From: Bacteroidota bacterium
Lineage (GTDB): Bacteria > Bacteroidota > Bacteroidia > JAFLBG01
Reading direction: 5' to 3'
NCBI GenBank assembly: GCA_017303975.1
Contig: JAFLBG010000007.1
Location: 1-64,000, forward strand
Length of the DNA stretch: 64,000 nucleotides
In this document: piece by piece, positions 55,868-64,000 of the stretch
Position numbering within the stretch: the stretch's first letter is position 1
Layout: the number at the start of each line of letters is the position of its first letter
The notes under the pieces: model-generated
Databases searched by the model: none
What the model was told of the DNA's origin: nothing
The model's input: the letters and a program-made list of their open reading frames with translations, nothing else
Made by a program: the position numbers and the translations under genes

Positions 55868-56430
55868 TGGCGAAGAATGAAAAAGTACGCTGTGATTGGT
55901 GTTTAAAAGAACCAATTTATATTGCCTATCATGATGAAGAATGGGGGGTACCTGTACATGATGATACCAAATTATTTGAGTTTTTAATTTTAGAAAGTTT
56001 TCAGGCGGGATTAAGTTGGCTTACAGTACTTAAAAAGAGAGAGAATTTTCGTAAGGCGTTTGTGAATTACGATGCCCAAAAAATTGCAAAGTTTGATACG
56101 AAAAAAGTAGAGCTATTAATGCAAGATGCAGGAATTATCCGCAATAGGCTTAAGATAGAAGCGGCTGTGAACAATGCCAAATGCTTTTTACAAATACAAA
56201 AGGAATTTGGTTCTTTTGATAAGTACATGTGGAGTTTTGTAGATTATAAGCCTATTGTAAACAAAAGAAAATCACTAAAAGAACTTCCGGCAAAAACGGA
56301 TATAAGCGATTTAATGAGTAAAGACATGGGAAAGCGAGGCTTTAAATTTAGAGGCTCTACGATTTGCTACGCTTTTATGCAGGCGGTAGGTATGGTAAAC
56401 GACCACCTAGATACATGTTGGAAAAAATAA
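55867..56430 (+). CDS. tag: DNA-3-methyladenine glycosylase I
   Basis: Removes 3-methyladenine from DNA. 187 residues. The zinc-binding set is visible: the N-terminal Cys and His in RCDWCLKEP...YHDEEWG and the C-terminal His and Cys in NDHLDTCWKK. The base-binding Glu is in LFEFLILESFQAGLSW. It begins in the stop codon of the ThiE/TenI-like gene. Confidence 0.95.
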   Translation: MAKNEKVRCDWCLKEPIYIAYHDEEWGVPVHDDTKLFEFLILESFQAGLSWLTVLKKRENFRKAFVNYDAQKIAKFDTKKVELLMQDAGIIRNRLKIEAAVNNAKCFLQIQKEFGSFDKYMWSFVDYKPIVNKRKSLKELPAKTDISDLMSKDMGKRGFKFRGSTICYAFMQAVGMVNDHLDTCWKK

Positions 56431-56436
56431 GCAATA

Positions 56437-57777
56437 CTATAATTCTGAAAGAATAGCTTTTTCCACTTCTTCACTTTCCCATATTTTTTCAATATTGGGG
56501 AGTGCCATAATTTTTTGCATAATTGCTTCCTGACGCATTCCTTCCCTTAAAGCCTTTGAATATCTAATGTCTGGGCTGTACGTAACCATTGTATATAAAG
56601 GAATCCACTTGTCTGGATATTTTTGACTAAAACGGGCTTCTATTTTTTTCTGTAATAAAAATTTCGGGTCGGCTGTGCGATCTCTCATTTCAATAAAATT
56701 TGCAACAGCCAAGTCGGCAATTGCATCTCCGTCAGGTTTTCGAAGCTCTTGGTATTCGGCAAATATTTTTTCCCAATTTTCATGATGCTTGTCAATCAAT
56801 TTATCAAGAACATAACAATCTTCAAATCCACAGTTCATTCCTTGTCCGTAAAACGGAACAATAGCATGTGCTGCATCGCCAATCAGTGCTAATTTGTCTT
56901 CATGTACCCAAGGGAAACATTTTACGGTAACCAATGATGATACAGGATTTGCAAAGTAGTCGTGCTCTAGTGTAGGCATTAGTTGAACTGCATCTGGAAA
57001 TGTTTTATTGAAGAAGTCGAACATTTTTTCTTTGGTATCTAAAGCAGCAAAAGATTTTTCTCCCTCAAACGGAAAGAATAAGGTACAGGTAAAACTTTTG
57101 TCCATATTAGGTAAGGCAATAAGCATAAACTCTCCTCTTGGCCATATGTGCAGCGCATGTTCTTCCATTGCAAATTTTCCATCTGCAGTAGGAGGGATAG
57201 TTAATTCTTTATACCCGTGCTTCAAATAAAACTGTTGGTAGTCAAATTTATCTGTAGACAATTGCATTTGTAAGCGTCCTGCAGAAAATGCACCATCAGA
57301 ACTGATAATTCTATCCGATTTTATTTCGGTGATTTTTTTTGTTTCGTTGTTTTCAAAAAATGCCGTGGTGTTTTTTAAGTCTATGTTTGTACACCGTTCA
57401 TTAAAAAACATATCAACCCCGCTCTTCTCTGCCAAATCCATCAGTACACAATTTAATCCACCGCGAGAGACGGAATAGATAGCTTGCTCTTCTTTGCCAT
57501 ATGGTTGGAAAACAAGAGAACTATCCAAGTGATGAATCATACGTCCTTTCATTGCAATGGCAACCTTTTTAATTTCATCTGCAATGCCAACACCTGCTAA
57601 CCCTCTCCACCCTCTGTCGCTTAGTGCTAAATTAATTGATTTTCCTGCCGACATTCTGTTCTTACGCATATCAGATCTGCGCTCGAAAACAGAAACCGTA
57701 TAACCTCGTTTTTTTAAATAGATGGATAATAATGAACCAACTAAACCGGCTCCTACAAGTGTAATTTTTTTGCTCAT
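56437..57777 (-). CDS. kmo: Kynurenine 3-monooxygenase
   Basis: FAD-dependent hydroxylase making 3-hydroxykynurenine. 446 residues. The N-terminal dinucleotide fold has GAGLVGSLLS; the second FAD motif is GDAAHAIVPFYGQGMNCGFEDC; the C-terminal helix region has YMVTYSPDIRY-like aromatic residues (TMVTYSPDIRYS). The open frame continues upstream to 57831, but that N-terminal extension is unlike the family, so ATG 57777 was chosen. It is downstream of kynU in the same direction; together they turn kynurenine into 3-hydroxyanthranilate, the precursor of NAD via quinolinate. Confidence 0.95.
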   Translation of the reverse strand: MSKKITLVGAGLVGSLLSIYLKKRGYTVSVFERRSDMRKNRMSAGKSINLALSDRGWRGLAGVGIADEIKKVAIAMKGRMIHHLDSSLVFQPYGKEEQAIYSVSRGGLNCVLMDLAEKSGVDMFFNERCTNIDLKNTTAFFENNETKKITEIKSDRIISSDGAFSAGRLQMQLSTDKFDYQQFYLKHGYKELTIPPTADGKFAMEEHALHIWPRGEFMLIALPNMDKSFTCTLFFPFEGEKSFAALDTKEKMFDFFNKTFPDAVQLMPTLEHDYFANPVSSLVTVKCFPWVHEDKLALIGDAAHAIVPFYGQGMNCGFEDCYVLDKLIDKHHENWEKIFAEYQELRKPDGDAIADLAVANFIEMRDRTADPKFLLQKKIEARFSQKYPDKWIPLYTMVTYSPDIRYSKALREGMRQEAIMQKIMALPNIEKIWESEEVEKAILSEL

Positions 57778-57891
57778 ATTTTTGTTCTGTTTGAATATAT
57801 TTTGTAATCTATGTTGTTTGCAACTGCCCATCTTTAGAAGGGAAAGTCATTTCATTATTCCTCTCCTTGGAAAGGACTTTATTGCATTATT

Positions 57892-57907
57892 CCCCTCCAA
57901 GGAGGGG
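57892..57907 (-). repeat. GC-rich hairpin between kynU and kmo
   Basis: CCCCTCCAAGGAGGGG can form a short stem in AT-rich surroundings; a related CTCCTTGGAAAGGA lies at 57863-57876. The pattern resembles small intergenic repeats I know from other Bacteroidota genomes. It may act as a weak terminator or RNA-processing site. Confidence 0.5.
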
Positions 57908-57925
57908 TTAGAGGTAGGTTTTATT

Positions 57926-59218
57926 CTATTCATTTATTAATAAATGCTTCAACACTTTTCCAAATAAAAAAACGTCTTCAAAATTATTGTACAATGGAAC
58001 AGGTGCTAATCGTATTACATTTGGTTCGCGCCAATCGGGCACTACACCATGGCTCAATAATTGTTCATATAATTTTTTCCCTTTGCCATGTGCAACAACA
58101 GATACTTGACACCCTTTTTCTTGGTGTGATTTAGGTGTGATTATTTCTAAACTAAATTTAGAATGAGTCTTTTGTAAATCAGAATTTATGTCTTCAATAA
58201 CAAACCATAAATAATCACTCAACCTACGACTCTTGCTAATCAGTGCATTCATTCCTACTTCTGTAAAAATGTCTAGAGCCGCTTTGTGCGCAGCCATTGA
58301 AAGTATAGGCGCATTGCTCATTTGCCAGGCTTCTGCTGTTTCTATTGGCACAAACCCTTTCTCCATTTTAAAACGATTTTCTTTGTTGTGTCCCCACCAG
58401 CCGGCAAGTCTATGTATATTTTTATTTTTATGATGTTTTTCATGCACAAAAGCACCTGCAACAGAGCCCGGCCCGGAGTTTAAATATTTATACGAGCACC
58501 AACAAGCAAAATCAACATTCCAGTCATGCAGTTTTAATGCGATGTTTCCCGCTGCATGCGCCAAGTCAAATCCAACATGTGCGCCAACTCCATGACTGGC
58601 TTTGGTTATAGTTTCCATGTCAAACACCTGCCCGGTAAAGTAATTGACACCGCCAATCGTAATCAGTGCAAGGCTTTCGGAATGTTGCTCAATTTGAAAT
58701 AAAATATCTTCTGTTCGAATAGTATATTCTCCTTCTCTAGGTGCAACTTCGATAATGGCATCTTCAGGGTTAAACCCGTGTAGGCGCACTTGAGACTCTA
58801 ATGCGTACTGATCAGAAGGAAAAGCCTTTGCTTCGCATAAAATTTTATAACGTTGCTTTGTTGGTTGATAAAAGGAAATGAGCAATAAATGTAAGTTTAC
58901 AGTAAGCTGGTTCATTGCAACCACCTCTGTAGGCTTTGCCCCAACTAGTTTTGCTAGGGGTTCTGCAAATTGCTCGTGATAGGAAAGCCATGGTTTTCGG
59001 GAATGGAAATGACCTTCTACACCAAATGTAGCCCAATCTTCCAGTTCATTCAACACATAATCTTGAGTTGTTTTTGGCTGCAAGCCTAATGAGTTTCCTG
59101 TAAAGTAAAGAACATTATGTCCTCCAAATTGTGGAAAGTAGAATTTTTCTCGGTATTGTTTTAATGAATCTGCTTTATCTTGTTGTTGCGCAAATTCAAG
59201 TGTGTTTTCAAATTTCAT
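57926..59218 (-). CDS. kynU: Kynureninase
   Basis: PLP enzyme that splits kynurenine or 3-hydroxykynurenine to (hydroxy)anthranilate and alanine. 430 residues. The cofactor Lys is in CSYKYLNSGPGS (about 240-250); AHAAGN precedes it, and the cofactor-binding TGNSLGLQP is at about 40. The promoter on the minus strand is TATATTTG at 59241-59248. It is divergent from hemL and heads the kynU-kmo unit. Confidence 0.95.
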   Translation of the reverse strand: MKFENTLEFAQQQDKADSLKQYREKFYFPQFGGHNVLYFTGNSLGLQPKTTQDYVLNELEDWATFGVEGHFHSRKPWLSYHEQFAEPLAKLVGAKPTEVVAMNQLTVNLHLLLISFYQPTKQRYKILCEAKAFPSDQYALESQVRLHGFNPEDAIIEVAPREGEYTIRTEDILFQIEQHSESLALITIGGVNYFTGQVFDMETITKASHGVGAHVGFDLAHAAGNIALKLHDWNVDFACWCSYKYLNSGPGSVAGAFVHEKHHKNKNIHRLAGWWGHNKENRFKMEKGFVPIETAEAWQMSNAPILSMAAHKAALDIFTEVGMNALISKSRRLSDYLWFVIEDINSDLQKTHSKFSLEIITPKSHQEKGCQVSVVAHGKGKKLYEQLLSHGVVPDWREPNVIRLAPVPLYNNFEDVFLFGKVLKHLLINE

Positions 59219-59240
59219 ACAGTACTAAATTAAAACAATC

Positions 59241-59256
59241 AAATATATATCTTTGT
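59241..59256. promoter_or_regulatory. Back-to-back promoters of kynU and hemL
   Basis: CAAATATA (59241-59248) is TATATTTG on the minus strand and serves kynU; TATCTTTG (59249-59256) on the plus strand serves hemL. The two -7 boxes touch, so the two polymerase sites overlap. No clear -33 TTTG is seen for either. Confidence 0.6.
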
Positions 59257-59287
59257 TACTTATAATGTTTATGATATATCTCAATTT

Positions 59288-60595
59288 ATGGCTACTATAA
59301 CACAGAAAAAAACAGATAGTTCCGAGCAGTTATTTTTAAATGCGAAAAAATATTTTCCGGGAGGGGTGAATTCTCCTGTGCGCGCTTTTCGTTCTGTAGG
59401 CGGAACACCTTTGTTTATTGAGCGTGGCAGCGGAGCTTACATTTGGGATGCAGATGGCAATAAATATATTGACTACTGCTGCTCTTGGGGGCCTTTAATT
59501 TTAGGGCATGCGCATCCAAAAATTGTAGATGCTGTTAAAACAGCCGTAGAGAGAGGAAGTTCATTTGGTGCACCAACAGCATTGGAAAATAAATTAGCTG
59601 AATTAATTTTAAATAATAATAAATTTATAGAAAAGCTGCGCTTTGTAAGTTCGGGTACAGAGGCTGTAATGAGCGCAATTCGTTTGGCAAGAGGATATAC
59701 TGGCAGAACAAAAATTTTAAAATTTGAAGGTTGTTACCACGGACATTCAGATTCTTTATTGGTTAAAGCAGGTTCCGGATTAGTAACATTTGGCAACACT
59801 TCATCAGCGGGTGTTCCACAAAGTTTTGTTGATGAAACAATTGTTGTTTCCTTAAATAATAAACAAGCAATCGAAGAAGCATTCTCAAAATTTAAAAATG
59901 AAATTGCGTGTGTAATAATTGAACCCATTCCAGCAAACAATGGATTGCTCTTGCAAGGTAAAGAGTATTTGCAGTTTTTGCGAGAGATATGCACGCAGAA
60001 CAACTCCCTGCTGATTTTTGACGAAGTTATTTCCGGCTTTAGGGTTGGATTTGAAGGAGCTGCCGGTTATTACGATGTACACCCAGATATAATTACCTAC
60101 GGAAAAATTATTGGAGGGGGCTTGCCTGTAGGGATGTATGGTGCGAGCGAAAGAATTATGAGTAAAATTTCTCCGGATGGAGATGTCTATCAAGCAGGCA
60201 CATTGTCCGGGAATCCGGTTGCAATGGCAGCAGGAATAGCTCAATTAACAGAATGCTTAAAGCCCAACTTTTATAAAGAGTTACAAGAAAAAACAAATTA
60301 CTTTATTGTAAAAGTAAATGAGTTGTGCGCTGCGTATGCGTCTAAATTTAAAATTTTCTCTATAGGGTCTATATACTGGATTGCCTTCACCGATAAGCCT
60401 TCTATTAAAACAGCCGAAGAAATTGATGGGAATAGCATGAGTCATTTTAAATCATTTTATCATGCTCTATTGCAACGAGGTATCTACTTGGGACCATCAG
60501 GATACGAAGTAGGGTTTGTTTCGGAGGCACATACATACAGCGATTTGGATGCAACGGCAGCTGCATTTAAAGAGGCTTTTGCGGAAGCTTTTTAA
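59288..60595 (+). CDS. hemL: Glutamate-1-semialdehyde 2,1-aminomutase
   Basis: PLP enzyme of tetrapyrrole synthesis by the C5 route; makes 5-aminolevulinate. 435 residues. Visible: PGGVNSPVRAF (about 25-35), SSGTEAVMSAIRLARGYTGR, YHGHSD, DEVISGFR, and the cofactor Lys in YGKIIGGGLPVG. hemA is not in the window. It overlaps recX tail to tail by 29 nt. Confidence 0.97.
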   Translation: MATITQKKTDSSEQLFLNAKKYFPGGVNSPVRAFRSVGGTPLFIERGSGAYIWDADGNKYIDYCCSWGPLILGHAHPKIVDAVKTAVERGSSFGAPTALENKLAELILNNNKFIEKLRFVSSGTEAVMSAIRLARGYTGRTKILKFEGCYHGHSDSLLVKAGSGLVTFGNTSSAGVPQSFVDETIVVSLNNKQAIEEAFSKFKNEIACVIIEPIPANNGLLLQGKEYLQFLREICTQNNSLLIFDEVISGFRVGFEGAAGYYDVHPDIITYGKIIGGGLPVGMYGASERIMSKISPDGDVYQAGTLSGNPVAMAAGIAQLTECLKPNFYKELQEKTNYFIVKVNELCAAYASKFKIFSIGSIYWIAFTDKPSIKTAEEIDGNSMSHFKSFYHALLQRGIYLGPSGYEVGFVSEAHTYSDLDATAAAFKEAFAEAF

Positions 60596-61058
60596 CTTCT
60601 TTAAAAACGCTATCTAGCTCAAATCCTCTCGATATCAAATATCGAATTGTTTTTTCTGTTTTCTTTTTTATGTCAACTTCTTTAAGCGAGCTCCATTTTT
60701 TTTGTGCAAGCGTTTGTAGTTTCTCTGCATGAAAATCGGTTGTGTAATCTGCAAATGCTGATTCTATTAGAGCAGAGTCGACTCTTTTTTGTTTTAGATG
60801 AGATGTTATTTTTCTCACCCCCCAGTTTTGATTCAACTTGCTTTTTACAAATAATTTTACATAACGTTCTTCATTAAGAAAACGTTCTTTTATAAGAAAG
60901 TCAATAGCGCTTTTTATGGCTGTTGAAGTGGAGGTCCACGATTTTAATTTTTCTTCTACCTCATAAGTGCAGCGCTCTCTATAGGTACAGTACTTAACAA
61001 TTTTATCTAAAATTTTTTCTTCAGGTATGTTTTTTTTAGATGAATTGTTGTACTGCAT
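60567..61058 (-). CDS. recX: RecX family regulatory protein
   Basis: Helical protein that inhibits RecA filaments. 163 residues, with three three-helix repeats (YCTYRERCTYEVEEKLKSW, FLNEERYVKLFVKSKLNQNWG, RKITSHLKQKRVDSALIESAF). The start ATG 61058 follows a minus-strand -7 element (TAATTTTG, 61074-61081). recA is not in the window. Confidence 0.9.
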   Translation of the reverse strand: MQYNNSSKKNIPEEKILDKIVKYCTYRERCTYEVEEKLKSWTSTSTAIKSAIDFLIKERFLNEERYVKLFVKSKLNQNWGVRKITSHLKQKRVDSALIESAFADYTTDFHAEKLQTLAQKKWSSLKEVDIKKKTEKTIRYLISRGFELDSVFKEVKKLPQKPL

Positions 61059-61357
61059 AGTAACGCAAGTTTACAAAATTAGCACCGCATTACAATCGTA
61101 GATTTATTTAGTAATTCATAGGATGTTTGGATATAGCAATTTACATTCTAGTCCCCCTGAGCGGATCCGAAGGGTGTGCGTGTTTATCCATCCCAAATAC
61201 ATCGACTCCTCTAGATGCTAATATTTATAGCCTGTTTAACGTCTTTTTCTTTTGAATTATGAAAGAGGTTTATTGTTCGAGAATGTGCGAATCAACTATA
61301 TTTAATTGTTCAGAGACTCTTAGTAGTTATACCCCTCCCCAATACAATGCTATTCCA
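61059..61357. other. 299-bp intergenic region
   Basis: Contains the recX promoter (61074-61081, minus strand) and a GC-rich patch CCCCTGAGCGGATCCGAAGGG (about 61151-61172). No gene or clear terminator was found. Confidence 0.5.
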
Positions 61358-61873
61358 CTATTTCGACTTCGGCTTTAATATTTCTGCAATGTAGTTGTCT
61401 AGGTTATTCATTGCCATTGTAAATCCTTCTTTAAAGCCTAGTTCAATGATTTTTTCTAAGTCAGCCAATTGGTTGTATGCAATTTGAATAGTTACAGTTG
61501 TAATGTCATTTTTTTGGCTAAACGCATTTGTCCAATTCGACCGCGGAAAATCTTTGTTTAAATCTCCAGCTTCATTGCAAAACGCATCTATTGCCGAATA
61601 GTTTTTTAATAGATTAATTTTTGTATAATCTGCCCGACACCAGTGTTTTTCTCCTTCCGGTGAAATCATTGCATACAACCAGAATCCACCCTCTCTAAAA
61701 TCCATCGATTTCGTTTTTGTTTGATAGGGTTTTGGAGCCCACCATTGGTCAAGAATTTCGGGCGTTGTCCATGCAGCCCATACTAAATCTAAGCTAGTGG
61801 CAAACTCTCTTTTTACATGGATGGTGCTGTTTTTCTTATCTACAGAAAAATCGAATGCAAGAATACTGTTCAT
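61358..61873 (-). CDS. SRPBCC (AHSA1-like) domain protein
   Basis: A 171-residue cytoplasmic protein of the START/Bet v1 fold: [19 protein letters not shown] at the N terminus, [27 protein letters not shown], and a C-terminal helix ([18 protein letters not shown]). AHSA1-type proteins often sit beside ArsR regulators and bind hydrophobic ligands. The start overlaps the ArsR stop by 4 nt, so it is translated with it. Confidence 0.88.
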   Translation of the reverse strand: MNSILAFDFSVDKKNSTIHVKREFATSLDLVWAAWTTPEILDQWWAPKPYQTKTKSMDFREGGFWLYAMISPEGEKHWCRADYTKINLLKNYSAIDAFCNEAGDLNKDFPRSNWTNAFSQKNDITTVTIQIAYNQLADLEKIIELGFKEGFTMAMNNLDNYIAEILKPKSK

Positions 61874-62190
61874 TTTTTTTTGTTTTTAATTGTTGCTAAT
61901 ACATTGTCTAGTTGATTAAATCGGCTTTCCCATATTTTTCGGAACTGACTAAGCCACTTATCTATTTCCTTTATTTTGTTGGCGTTTAGGTGGTAATATA
62001 TTTCTCGTCCATCTTGTTTTTGTTTCAATAGTTCGCATTCGGTTAATATTTTTATATGCTTAGATACGGCTTGCCTGCTACTCGCAAAGTGCTCGGCCAG
62101 TGCGCTTGGGGTCATTGCTTGAAATGCAATAAGCGTAATAATGGCTCTGCGTGTTGGATCAGCAATAGCCTGAAAAACATCTCTGCGCAT
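61870..62190 (-). CDS. ArsR-family winged-helix repressor
   Basis: 106 residues, with [17 protein letters not shown] and the recognition-helix region [23 protein letters not shown]. The beta-wing [11 protein letters not shown] follows. The metal-binding Cys pair of metal sensors is absent, as in the group paired with SRPBCC proteins. It starts one base after the DHFR-like gene and probably controls the operon through the repeat at 62772-62814 (inference). Confidence 0.92.
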   Translation of the reverse strand: MRRDVFQAIADPTRRAIITLIAFQAMTPSALAEHFASSRQAVSKHIKILTECELLKQKQDGREIYYHLNANKIKEIDKWLSQFRKIWESRFNQLDNVLATIKNKKK

Positions 62191-62191
62191 G

Positions 62192-62752
62192 TTATTCCGG
62201 CTTATAGGTTAATACAATGATGCCGCATTCGAATTGTTGCGAGTGTATAATTCTGTACTTTTGATTTTTGGTAACTTCTTTAAAAATGGAGAGCCCATTT
62301 CCAAGCACAACAGGATTTACAAATAAATGCAGCTCATCAATTAAATTTTCTTTAATAAGAGAAGAAACAAATTTTGCTCCTCCATAAGCTATTATATCGC
62401 CTCCAGGTTGTTTTTTAAGTGCATTGATTTCTTCTACAAGATTACCTTTTGCTAAAACCGTATTTTCCCATTCCGATTTTGCTAGAGAAGATGAGAAAAC
62501 AACTTTCGGAGTTTTAACAAATTTTTCAGCCCCCGGTTCCGGAGTCTCGCTGTTTAAGGCTGCTGTCCAGTGTGGAATAAATCCTTGTGCTAAATTTTTT
62601 CCAAGTACAATGGTGCCAACAGGCTCCGTAAGCTGGGTTACATAGCTAATCAAATCTTCCGACCAATTAAAAGTAATCCAATCCATCTCTCCGTTTAACC
62701 CTGAAATAAAGCCATCTATGCTTATTTGTGTTTGTAGTTTTAGTTTTCTCAT
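62192..62752 (-). CDS. Dihydrofolate reductase-like (RibD-C fold) oxidoreductase
   Basis: A 186-residue protein of the DHFR/RibD C-terminal superfamily: [44 protein letters not shown] and [14 protein letters not shown]. Proteins of this type are usually annotated dihydrofolate reductase family; a true folate role is not implied. ATG 62752 is used because the longer frame needs a TTG that lies in the promoter. It is first of three genes with ArsR and SRPBCC. Confidence 0.87.
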   Translation of the reverse strand: MRKLKLQTQISIDGFISGLNGEMDWITFNWSEDLISYVTQLTEPVGTIVLGKNLAQGFIPHWTAALNSETPEPGAEKFVKTPKVVFSSSLAKSEWENTVLAKGNLVEEINALKKQPGGDIIAYGGAKFVSSLIKENLIDELHLFVNPVVLGNGLSIFKEVTKNQKYRIIHSQQFECGIIVLTYKPE

Positions 62753-62771
62753 TTTTTTATTTATGAAACTG

Positions 62772-62814
62772 ATTGGTTGCAAATATACGTGCAATTAATT
62801 GGTTGCGCAAATAT
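62772..62814 (-). promoter_or_regulatory. Promoter and putative ArsR operator of the DHFR-like/ArsR/SRPBCC operon
   Basis: Minus-strand TTTG (62808-62811), a 20-nt spacer and TATATTTG (62780-62787) form a good promoter. It is covered by two direct repeats, ATTGGTTGCAAATAT (62772-62786) and ATTGGTTGCGCAAATAT (62798-62814), 26 bp apart on the plus strand, one over each promoter box. Repressor binding is inferred. Confidence 0.65.
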
Positions 62815-62868
62815 TTGGACGAATTTTCAAGGAAAAATTAAGTGTGTTGTAGTGAGTGAGTGTTGTTT

Positions 62869-63342
62869 CTAATAAATCAGTGCAACTGCATACGCACAAA
62901 CGCCTTCTTGGCGACCTACGTAGCCCATTGTTTCGTTGGTGGTGGCTTTAATCGAAATGTCTTCAACGGGAATTTCCATAACAACAGATAGGGTTTGTTG
63001 CATGGTGTTTATGTGAGGTAAAATTTTGGGAGCTTCTAAACAAAGCGTAGCATCGATATTTCCAATGGTGTATTTCTTTTCTTTTAGCAACTCAATTACC
63101 TTTTTGAGTAGAAGTTTACTGTCAATATTTTTAAACTCTGCAGATGTATTCGGAAAGTGTTTGCCAATATCTCCTAAATTAGCAGCACCTAATAAGGCAT
63201 CGCAAATAGCGTGAATTAAAACATCGGCATCTGAATGACCTGTAGCTCCTTTGTGATGAGGAATTTGTACTCCGCCAATCCAAAAGGCTCTTCCATCTTC
63301 TAGTTGATGAACATCAAAACCAAAACCAACTCTAGGTTTCAA
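62869..63342 (-). CDS. ispF: 2-C-methyl-D-erythritol 2,4-cyclodiphosphate synthase
   Basis: Fifth step of the MEP isoprenoid pathway. 157 residues. The metal-binding Asp and His are in GFGFDVHQL (about 6-14); [25 protein letters not shown] and the DIGKHFP loop follow; the C terminus has [17 protein letters not shown]. It starts 23 nt after the porV stop and may be co-transcribed with it. The pathway could supply prenyl diphosphate for the GGGPS-like enzyme (inference). Confidence 0.96.
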   Translation of the reverse strand: MKPRVGFGFDVHQLEDGRAFWIGGVQIPHHKGATGHSDADVLIHAICDALLGAANLGDIGKHFPNTSAEFKNIDSKLLLKKVIELLKEKKYTIGNIDATLCLEAPKILPHINTMQQTLSVVMEIPVEDISIKATTNETMGYVGRQEGVCAYAVALIY

Positions 63343-63365
63343 ACAAAAAAGTATTGATTAAAAAA

Positions 63366-64000
63366 TTATTCTGCAGGAGCTTCTTCTTTCTCGCCTTTAA
63401 AAGCATCAAAATCAAACAGCAATGTAAAGCGAAGCGTGTTTGATAGTGGATTGTTACGTTGTTTAGTAGGAACTAAATACGCAAAATCAAGTCCGAATAC
63501 GTTGTACTTAACTCCTAATCCAAACGTAAAGTATTTTCTATTTCCTTTGGTTTCGTCTTCGTTAAAATAACCTGCTCTAACGGCAAATTGATTATCGTAC
63601 CAATATTCTAAACCGATAGAATAGTTCACTTCTTTCATCTCTTCTTTAAATCCGCCCGGTGCATCGTTAAACGAGCCAAATATGCCTTCTGCAATACCTC
63701 TGTTTGGATCTTCTCCTTTCAAAATTTTTGCTGAACCATCTGGATTGTTAATTATTTGTCCTGCGCTATCAACGTCATAAACGGGTGGAGTGGGAACTAA
63801 TAATTTATTCAAGTCGGCCAAAACAGAAAATGAGTTGTAATCGTCTAAGTTGATAGTCAATCTACCTCCCAAGCGCATATTGATTGGAATAAAATCTCTG
63901 TCTGTTTTTGTAGTATAAGATATTTTTGCTCCTATGTTTGAAATGTTTAAGCCTGCAGCTACTGTACTTTTTTTACCTCCAACTTTAATGTCGCTGTTGG
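63366..64000 (-). CDS. porV: T9SS outer-membrane protein PorV (partial)
   Basis: The open frame runs to the right edge, so the true start is outside the window; the ATG near 63878 is internal. Visible is the C-terminal part of a FadL-like outer-membrane barrel: VGGKKSTVAAGLNISNIGAK, FIPINMRLGGRLTINLD, GLEYWYDNQFAVRAGYF and FTFGLGVKYNVFGLDFAYLV, ending with RFTLLFDFDAF and a Glu-rich tail. PorV carries substrates of the type IX system to the attachment complex with PorU. This fits the nine cargo genes found to its left. Confidence 0.88.
   Translation of the reverse strand, partial: NSDIKVGGKKSTVAAGLNISNIGAKISYTTKTDRDFIPINMRLGGRLTINLDDYNSFSVLADLNKLLVPTPPVYDVDSAGQIINNPDGSAKILKGEDPNRGIAEGIFGSFNDAPGGFKEEMKEVNYSIGLEYWYDNQFAVRAGYFNEDETKGNRKYFTFGLGVKYNVFGLDFAYLVPTKQRNNPLSNTLRFTLLFDFDAFKGEKEEAPAE

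Noticed and set aside
57778-57831. N-terminal extension of kmo
   Set aside because: Kynurenine monooxygenases begin at the FAD fold, as from ATG 57777; the extra residues are translated spacer.

Overview
The window is chromosomal DNA from a low-GC member of the Bacteroidota, probably an environmental, possibly gliding lineage. Four things support this. Many secreted proteins end in type IX secretion (T9SS) sorting domains: seven type A (Por_Secre_tail-like) and two type B (gliding motility-associated/CHU_C). The outer-membrane T9SS protein PorV is cut by the right edge. Promoters follow the Bacteroidota pattern TTTG-N19-21-TAnnTTTG. A Bacteroidota-type class I lanthipeptide precursor is present. 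No rRNA, tRNA, integrase, transposase or CRISPR array was seen.

Layout. 1-9.6 kb is ordinary: an M20 amidohydrolase, a half-length TSUP permease and a TolB-like/outer-membrane-barrel protein in one minus-strand operon; then a metallo-beta-lactamase-fold hydrolase coupled to a HAD phosphatase, thymidylate synthase, small exported proteins, a Rieske-like lipoprotein and a T9SS type B protein. 9.7-14.2 kb holds an M16 peptidase and a helical-repeat protein of unknown function. 14.3-50.7 kb is accessory and dominated by T9SS cargo: two gene pairs (14361/16323 and 27544/29460), a 1058-residue type B protein, a paralogue at 39338, a 2738-residue repeat protein and a smaller frameshifted type A protein. 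The paralogous cargo genes share promoter and leader, terminator hairpins, intergenic repeats and a 78-bp block inside the sorting-domain coding sequence, which indicates recent duplication and conversion.

Within this zone, two direct repeats of about 440 bp (21038-21478 and 27117-27560) flank 5.6 kb of small lipoprotein and membrane genes, several broken, including a DinD relic. Both repeat edges cut into reading frames. Next to the second gene pair is an orphan lanthipeptide precursor with two near-identical core segments. A hairpin separates it from a small cytoplasmic protein, and no LanB or LanC is in the window.

50.7-64 kb returns to housekeeping genes: ruvC, a glycosyltransferase, an OppC-type permease, a phosphopantetheinyl transferase, a GGGP synthase-family protein, a ThiE/TenI-like protein, tag, the kynurenine-pathway genes kmo and kynU, hemL, recX, a DHFR-like/ArsR/SRPBCC operon with an apparent operator repeat, ispF and porV. 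PorV belongs to the machinery that would export and anchor the cargo encoded further left.

Several genes carry single-base frameshifts (14361, 23139, 23794, 49818) or in-frame stops (the dinD relic, 26946). These could be real decay, slippage or phase variation, or assembly error; the sequence alone cannot decide.
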